From NCBI GenBank assembly GCA_963576725.1, contig OY755236.1:69410379-69474378 (forward strand): DNA of 64,000 nucleotides. The letters run 5' to 3'. Below, piece by piece: positions 58,641-64,000 of the stretch. The notes under the pieces were generated by a model that saw only the letters and a list, made by a program, of their open reading frames with translations, was not told where the DNA came from and made no database searches. Both the position numbers and the translations under genes were made by a program. Within the stretch, counting starts at the first letter, position 1. Each line of letters begins with the position of its first letter. This stretch comes from Azorinus chamasolen. Lineage: Eukaryota > Mollusca > Bivalvia > Cardiida > Solecurtidae.

Positions 58641-58654
58641 CTGTTAAGACAAGA

Positions 58655-58845
58655 TTTCTTAATATCATGAATATTCATTAACTGAAATTTTATAATCGCA
58701 TGTGAAAAAAGGAATGTTTGGCCACAGCTGACATGGTAGAATCGCATCTATGTTATTCCATAAGCAAACATTTGAGACCCAGATGAGATGGCTGCTACAG
58801 GAACTGTCTGATCTGGGTCTACTCTGAAAAGGTGTCTCTCAGTGA
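58655..58845 (+). mobile_element. C-family MITE, ends lost
   Basis: TTAATATCATGAATATTCAT, GCATGTGAAAAAAGGAATGT, TTGGCCACAGCTGAC, GAGACCCAGATGAGATGGC, GTCTGATCTGGGTCTACTC. Both arms carry A at the usual mismatch position. Confidence 0.83.
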
Positions 58846-59169
58846 AAAGGACGTGAGATTTTGGATGAACTCTACCTCTACAGAACTATAGACTATAATT
58901 TTTGCTCAGATTACTAACCAGTAGAGTCTTACCTTCTTCTAATGAATTTGATTCCTATATCACAACACTGTATCCAAATTTATCACCACCAATGTTTACA
59001 TATCCAAAAGAGTGGATTTGAACATGCATGCAGTGACACTTGAGGCACAAAATAAACAGCTTGTAATTCAAGATAATTCCAGACCTATGTACTCTCTAGC
59101 AATCTGATAGCTCTGTCATCGAAAACCCAAACTACTCCTGCGGTTGAAACAACAAGTAAACTGGAGTCT
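58846..59169. other. No recognisable feature
   Basis: About 320 bp of unassigned DNA. Confidence 0.45.
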
Positions 59170-59375
59170 CAACTATTTGCATGCAAAGCAATTGTCATAT
59201 AATTGTTTTGCCTCCCTTAATATTGCAAAATAATTTCTTCTTTCACTTCTTTTCTAAAAGCAAAAGTAAGAATTCTAAACAGTTTCAGTTTTGATGAGAC
59301 ACTGAATTCTAATCTTGATCCAAACTGGGTAGAAATGTTTGTCACATATTCCTATGAAGTGTGTTAAGAGTTAAA
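59170..59375 (+). mobile_element. F-family MITE
   Basis: TCTCAACTATTTGCATGCAA, TAAACAGTTTCAGTTTTGAT, GAGACACTGAATTC, TCTTGATCCAAACTGGG, ends GTGTTAAGAGTTAA. Confidence 0.72.
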
Positions 59376-59691
59376 CACAATACTTCAATTTTTGTACAAC
59401 TTTTCTTTTCATAAACATATGTGTGCGTACAAACAAAAGTCGGAGACTTTCAATATCCAATACTACAACAAGCACGCTGCTACATTATTTGAACGAAATT
59501 TAAGATAGCGTCTCTCATTTGAATGTTCTGTGTATTTACCTGTACAGGTGAAAACGGAAAGTCAATTAGGACGGCCTTCTATCTCACCTTTGCCTCATAG
59601 AGGTGACACACTGTTTCATCTATTGTAACATATTTTATTGTTTATGATCTGACAAAAAATTTAATATCAGTGACAATAATATTAAGCCTTT
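59376..59691. other. No recognisable feature
   Basis: About 315 bp, slightly higher complexity than its surroundings; nothing identified. Confidence 0.45.
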
Positions 59692-59886
59692 ACCTCCTAG
59701 ATACACCTGTAGTAGCTGTCTGATCAGGATCTGCTCTGATTGCTTATGATATTATATAGATCTGATTCTACACTTTGTCCCATGGCATTCCGAATCCAAT
59801 TCGTATGCCATTATAAAATATTCAACTAATTAATACTCATTATGTCATTATTTTCCTTCATGAATATTTATGAAGTAAAGGGTCAA
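59692..59886 (-). mobile_element. C-family MITE, first arm deleted
   Basis: TTAAGCCTTTACCTCCTAGA, GTAGTAGCTGTCTGATCAGG, TGCCATTATAAAATATTC, TATTTATGAAGTAAAGGGTC, AA. Confidence 0.85.
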
Positions 59887-60059
59887 TAATACATGTTATT
59901 AATGGACAACTTTAAGCTACAGTATATCAGTTTTTACAGCCATTGTTGATTTGTCAATAAATATGACATTGGTATCAATACTTTTACACCAATTCGATAT
60001 GCCCTTCACTTGAGTAAGCTAGTAGAGAAAATGAAGACTCATAGCAATTTTCCTCATTG

Positions 60060-60242
60060 TCTGCAGAACTTGTCACCAATTTTAATTGTAAAAAAAAACA
60101 TTTTTCATATAATTTTCCAAAAAATCAGTTGATGTCTCAAACTATTTAGATCCCGATGAAACATTGAACTACTTGTTTCTCATCTGGATCCAAACAGTTT
60201 GCAACTGTTATGATACATTCAACCAACGCTTACTAAGAGCTA
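60060..60242 (+). mobile_element. F-family MITE
   Basis: CAAACTATTTAGATCCCGAT, GTTTCTCATCTGGATCCAAA, CAGTTTGCAAC, CGCTTACTAAGAGCTAA. Confidence 0.72.
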
Positions 60243-60344
60243 ATATAATTGGCTGAAATTATACAAAGAAGCTGTTTCCAATAGAGTTCTTCTATCTTTT
60301 CCGATAAAAATTAACAAAAGGATCTAAAATTGCACAGGAGCAGT

Positions 60345-60534
60345 AAATTTGTTATTACCTCTGCAAATAGTTTGAATCCATTTAAGACTCAGAGTAACTA
60401 ATAGCACGTCTCTGGATTCAAAATGTTTATCCTCTAACTGTATTTTGGAAGAGAAAGGCGTGAAAGTATAACTAATATTCAAGGCAGATGTCCATTTTTT
60501 GCAGATGACAGTTACGTAGCAAGCAAAGAATTAA
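60345..60534 (-). mobile_element. F-family MITE
   Basis: TACCTCTGCAAATAGTTTGA, ATCCATTTAAGACTC, CGTCTCTGGATTCAAAATGT, AGCAAGCAAAGAATTAA. Confidence 0.7.
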
Positions 60535-60743
60535 TGTAGTTTTGTCATGCAAGATAACGTGATGTTAATGAAGCATAACATCTCTCAAATCTTAACACAA
60601 AACATTGCTTTCAAAAAACAATGGAGCTATGAACCTGCTTTGGCTGTGACACACACTATAAATATCGAGAATCAAACATTTAATTGTATTTGATAATTTA
60701 ATTTTCTTTCAATTGATTCTAGAATCAATTTCATTAGCTCTGT

Positions 60744-60955
60744 TTAATCCTTTACTCATAAATACGCCTTTTGATGCCTTTGTAAACATACCGGACCTAG
60801 ATCAGGAGCCATCTGATTAGGATCTGCTCTGTTTGCTTATGGAATGATATAGATTTGATTCTTCAGTTTCTGCAAAGGCCAAAGTTTCCCGTGTTTACCT
60901 TTCATCCAATTAACATCATATTGCTTACATGCATATTCATGACGTAAAGGTTTAT
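60744..60955 (-). mobile_element. C-family MITE, reduced hairpin
   Basis: TTAATCCTTTACTCATAAAT, GGACCTAGATCAGGAGCCAT, GATTAGGATCTGCTCTGTTT, GCATATTCATGACGTAAAGG. Confidence 0.87.
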
Positions 60956-61057
60956 TTTTTGCACTTTCATTTTTCAAATCCTCTTTTTCAGAAAAAATGT
61001 AAGTATCATATTTATACTAAATATCAGATCACCCAATCTGCACTCTCCATTGGTTTT

Positions 61058-61175
61058 TTAACCCTTTTTCTCATATAAATGCTTTTTCACACCTATGCCA
61101 ACAGAGTAGACACAGATCAGATGACTCCTGTAGGAGCCATCAGGGTCTGCACTATTGGCTTAGAGGGGTTTTATT
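61058..61175 (+). mobile_element. B-left fragment joined to a D end
   Basis: TTAACCCTTTTTCTCATATA, AGAGTAGACACAGATCAGAT, tip GACTCCTGTAGGAGCC, GGGTCTGCACTATTGG, then TTAGAGGGGTTTTATTGTAA, a D terminus. Preceded by an I-like CACCCAATCTGCACTC. Confidence 0.72.
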
Positions 61176-61248
61176 GTAACACAAAACTTACAGTCCTTGC
61201 TTTGATATGTACTTGTTGTTTAATCAGCATGTGTTTCAAGTCTATGGT

Positions 61249-61502
61249 TTAACCCATTCCCTGTTGAATATTCATGTAAGAAATAATGAGATCATGAATA
61301 TTTATTAGCTGATTTTTATAATTGCATAATTATGTACACAGGAATGTTATGGTATTGGTAGGAACTGTAGTCAGATCTATTATAATTTTATAAGCAAACA
61401 GAGCAGATCTTGATCAGATGGCTTCTATAGGAGCTGTCTCACATTTAGGTCTACTCTGTTTGCCAAGGCATGAAAAAGTGATTATAAAGGGAAATGGTTA
61501 AA
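61249..61502 (+). mobile_element. C-family palindromic MITE
   Basis: TTAACCCATTCCCTGTTGAA to AAAGGGAAATGGTTAA; hairpin CAGATCTTGATCAGATGGC. Confidence 0.92.
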
Positions 61503-61531
61503 CTGCTCACTGCAGTGAACATGACAAATTG

Positions 61532-61617
61532 TTAACCCTTACAAAGCTGATATAGTCTGGGTCTACTCTATTTGCAAAGGCATAGAAAGATGTTATTTAT
61601 GGAATTCAGGGGTAAAG
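61532..61617 (+). mobile_element. C-family MITE, ends only
   Basis: TTAACCCTTACAAAGCTGAT, AGTCTGGGTCTACTCTATTT, GCAAAGGCATAGAAAG, then a right end; the middle is deleted. Confidence 0.7.
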
Positions 61618-61689
61618 GAATCTAAAGGAGTATGAAATCTTGTAGATCCTGATCAAACAGTTCCTTCAGAAGCAGTTTGATCTAGGTAT

Positions 61690-61897
61690 ACAGTGGAACC
61701 TGTTTAAAGCCACTATCAAAAAGAGGTATAATCATGGGCATATAAGGCAAGTGGTAGCTTAATGCAGGTCAAAAGTAATGCAGAAAGCTCCTATAGGAGC
61801 TTTCTGCATTACTTTTGACCTGCATTAAGAAACCACCTGCTTTTAAAACTTGAATGTTCACTAAATGAATGGTCTCCTAAGAAAGGTACTACTGTAT
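61690..61897. mobile_element. D-family palindromic MITE
   Basis: TACAGTGGAACCTGTTTAAA to AAGAAAGGTACTACTGTA; core GCAAGTGGTAGCTTAATGC, tip AAGCTCCTATAGGAGCTT, perfect over ~45 bp. An I-like hairpin (GATCAAACAGTTCCTTCAGA) precedes it at 61640-61690. Confidence 0.95.
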
Positions 61898-61959
61898 AAG
61901 TTTGTCAAATCAAATATTTAGAGTAATAACGGTACTAGAGAATTATTGACAACATTTAA

Positions 61960-62035
61960 TTTGTATCGAGATGAGATACCAAATATCCCGTCTGGCATCT
62001 CATCATGATTCACCTTGGTTGACACCAAGATTTCC
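61960..62035 (-). mobile_element. F-family hairpin fragment
   Basis: GAGATGAGATACCAAATATC, CATCTCATCATGATTCACC. Confidence 0.5.
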
Positions 62036-62512
62036 TTTCTGCTAAAAAACAAAATATATTAGTTGTACTATGGAGAAAGAGCTGATGACAATTTCAGCTG
62101 ACATGACATTGTTCACAAGCAAGTAAACGTTTAATGTTTTTGTACTCATTGTCTTCCATCATTGTACAATGAACGGATCTATTCATGCTGATCTTTGCTG
62201 CGACAAAATTTTGTCAAAGGTTTTGGAGTAATGGCTAAATACAGTATTCAGCCTTTTTCAGTCAGCGGGTGAAATCATAGACCTCTTCGATACCCGTGTC
62301 AGCGATTGTTATCACGAGCGTTAAATTACCAGTCTTGTTATAAAGTCTCCATTGACAAGTGCACCTTTTTACAAGCCATTTCAACACTTCATTTATATCG
62401 GACAATCTAAATCTTTACACCTTCTGTAAAGATTGAAAGAGTAAATCTACTAGGACACCTACTGAGGGATCATCTTATAATAATGAGAGAAAGACAGCAC
62501 ACTGGTAATCAG
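62036..62512. other. No recognisable feature
   Basis: About 480 bp of more complex DNA (for example TCTTCGATACCCGTGTCAGC) without an ORF or motif that I can name. It is one of the few stretches here free of MITE sequence. Confidence 0.45.
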
Positions 62513-63012
62513 TTAACCCTTTCCCTGTTCAATATTCATGCTAAAAATAATGACATCATGAATACTTATTAGCTTAACCCTTTCCTTCATATAAATGTGT
62601 TTTCACGCATTTGCAAACAGAGTAGACCCAGATCAGACGGCTCCTAGAGGAGCCGTCTGATCAGGGTCTACTCTATTTGCTAACAGAATTTGATAGATAT
62701 GTTTCTTTGCTTTCTAAAATGTCTACAATGTTCTACCTTCCATATTTCTTTATAACTATTTTGTTAATGAATATTCAGTAGGTATTGAAATTTGGCCTAA
62801 ATACAGAACAGGGAAGGGGTTAATTTTAGTAGTAGAGTATGTACCTAATATCTTCTGGTATTAGTAGAAATTGCAGAGTCATGCATGTCCATTTTATATT
62901 TTCATAAGCAAACAGAGCAGACCCTGATCAGACAGCTCCTATAGGAGCCATCTTATCTGGGTCTACTCTGTTTGCAAATGCGTGAAAAGGCATTTATATG
63001 AAAGAAAGATGT
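62513..63012 (+). mobile_element. C-family MITE interrupted by B
   Basis: TTAACCCTTTCCCTGTTCAA, AATACTTATTAGCTTAA, then B, then TTAATTTTAGTAGTAGAGTA, TTAGTAGAAATTGCAGAG, hairpin CAGACCCTGATCAGACAGCT, tip GCTCCTATAGGAGC, GGCATTTATATGAAAGAAAG. Confidence 0.92.
62574..62823 (+). mobile_element. B-family MITE inserted in C, near consensus
   Basis: TTAACCCTTTCCTTCATATA to CAGGGAAGGGGTTAA; hairpin with tip GCTCCTAGAGGAGC. Outer C reads ATTAGC before and TTTTAG after the TTAA copies. Confidence 0.96.
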
Positions 63013-63015
63013 ATG

Positions 63016-63230
63016 TGACCCTTTACCCAAGTAAAGACATTGTTTAATGCCTTTGTAAACAGAGTAGAACCAGATCAGACAGTTCCTGTAAAAGCTATTT
63101 GTTCATGGAATAATATAGATCTGAATCTACAATTTTTGCTGCAGTAAAAAAATCCCTTGTTCATACAGACATTATAAATATTCATGAGGTCAATATTTCT
63201 TACATGAATATTAATGAGGGAATGGGTTAA
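63016..63230 (-). mobile_element. C-family MITE, second arm shortened
   Basis: GTGACCCTTTACCCAAGTAA, GTAGAACCAGATCAGACAG, TTCATGGAATAATATAGATC, CATGAATATTAATGAGGG, AATGGGTTAA. Confidence 0.87.
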
Positions 63231-63301
63231 ATGAAGTTTTATGTAATTGCTACTGAGGGTACTAATACAACTCTTTTCCAATATTTATATAGTATGCATC
63301 A

Positions 63302-63550
63302 TTAATCCTTTCCCTGTTGAATACTCATGTCAGAAATAATGACATCATGAATATTTATTACCTGAATTTTCAATATGGAATAATATGTACAAAGTATTTT
63401 TTTCATATTGGTAGAAACTGTAGAGTCAGATATATTATTATTTCATAAACAGACAGTGCAGACCATGATCAGATGACTCTTACTAGAGCTGTATGATCTG
63501 GAGTCTACTGTTTACAAACGTGTGATAAAGTGTATAAAGGAAAGGGTTAA
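63302..63550 (+). mobile_element. C-family palindromic MITE
   Basis: TTAATCCTTTCCCTGTTGAA to AAGGAAAGGGTTAA; AGTGCAGACCATGATCAGAT is the first arm. Confidence 0.9.
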
Positions 63551-63640
63551 TTCTTCAAATTCTGAAATGTCAAAGTGGAATGGTCCACCATTGTTAAATC
63601 GTCCATTCTGTATGAAAGGGTATAATTTGTAGGAGTTTTC
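63547..63640 (-). mobile_element. G-family MITE, left half
   Basis: TTAATTCTTCAAATTCTGAA, AAAGTGGAATGGTCCACC, GTATGAAAGGGTATAATTTG; stops where B begins. Confidence 0.78.
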
Positions 63641-63881
63641 CTTTCTCTCATATAAATGTCAAGTATTTGCAAACAGAGAAGACCCAGATCAGGCGACTCC
63701 TATAGGAACCATCTGATCAGGGTCTGCTCTATTTGTTAATGAAATTTTATAGATCAGTATCTTTAGTTCCTAAAATAGCTACAATGTTCCATCTCGCATA
63801 TTTCATTATAACTATTTTGCCCATAAATACTCAGAAGGTATTGAAATTTGGACTAAATATGAATTACAGGGAAAGGGTTAA
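63638..63881 (+). mobile_element. B-family palindromic MITE
   Basis: TTTTCCTTTCTCTCATATAA, GAAGACCCAGATCAGGCGAC, tip CTCCTATAGGAACC, CTGATCAGGGTCTGCTC, AAAATAGCTACAATGTTCC, CAGGGAAAGGGTTAA. The left TTAA has decayed. Confidence 0.92.
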
Positions 63882-63990
63882 ATGGCTAACAGTGCAGACC
63901 CTGCTCAGAGAACTCCTCCAGAAGCCTTTTGATCTGGGTCTATGCTGCTTGTAAACTCCAGTACCATCGGTTGCTGTGTATTCAGTTAAT
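63878..63990 (-). mobile_element. G-family MITE, partial, at the window edge
   Basis: TTAAATGGCTAACAGTGCAG, ACCCTGCTCAGAGAACTC, TTTTGATCTGGGTCTATGCT, GTGTATTCAGTTAATCC. Confidence 0.75.
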
Positions 63991-64000
63991 CCTTAACATG

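Noticed and set aside
7140..64000. Hairpins as transcription terminators or individual miRNA genes
   Set aside because: They lie inside TTAA- or TA-bounded elements in many copies with no associated genes. RNA processing is possible but nothing in the sequence shows it.

Overview
The window looks like intergenic or intronic DNA of an animal, most likely a bivalve mollusc. It is AT-rich with no host gene I can recognise. It is crowded with palindromic MITEs and carries interspersed repeats that open with an AAGGGCCATAA motif and end in GACG/CAGA microsatellites, a combination I associate with bivalve genomes. The species cannot be fixed from the sequence. The only protein-coding content I can support belongs to one DIRS-type tyrosine-recombinase retrotransposon at 2035-6921. 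It has a broken gag-like gene, a largely intact RT-RNase H ORF with a methyltransferase-like tail, and a frameshifted tyrosine recombinase. It also has 140-bp inverted terminal repeats and the internal complementary region typical of DIRS.

Almost everything else from 7 kb to the end is a mosaic of short non-autonomous elements. I use private labels. A (~230 bp), B (~250 bp), C (~245 bp), E (~250 bp), F (~215 bp) and G (~200 bp) are bounded by TTAA and have CCCTTT-like or similar ends, as piggyBac-type MITEs do. D (~205 bp) has TACAGTAAAACC-type ends and looks pogo/Tc1-like. H (~100 bp) and I are further palindromes. Most carry a central near-perfect hairpin. B, C, E, G and, more distantly, F share one hairpin core with conserved arm mismatches, although their ends differ. 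The hairpin tip GCTCCT-NN-AGGAGC is shared even by A and D.

Layout: 0.5-1.0 kb, 30-bp minisatellite; 1.37-1.57 kb, 34-bp array; 2.0-7.1 kb, DIRS element inside a B MITE; 7.1-10.3 kb, MITEs, one of them expanded into a 67-bp satellite; 10.95-12.5 kb, 28-bp purine-rich minisatellite; 12.6-12.9 kb, SINE-like repeat; 14.3-15.4 kb, hAT-type element with an 8-bp target duplication; 16.5-35.1 kb, dense MITE mosaic with many nested insertions, the deepest at 17.74-18.5 kb; 35.1-36.3 kb, CpG-rich foldback element; 36.3-40.5 kb, MITEs; 40.57-43.6 kb, compound element with a ~160-bp tandem core, a microsatellite and a terminal hairpin; 43.6-64 kb, MITEs with a 238-bp deleted DIRS copy at 45.2 kb, SINE-like repeats at 48.4 and 56.6-57.3 kb, a long palindrome at 51.8 kb and a local duplication at 52.8-53.6 kb.

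The elements interact mainly as insertion targets for one another. TTAA sites inside D and C elements are repeatedly occupied by A, B, C and E elements, and neighbours often share a single TTAA. The DIRS copies sit inside MITEs at a CAT trinucleotide that also marks both DIRS ends.
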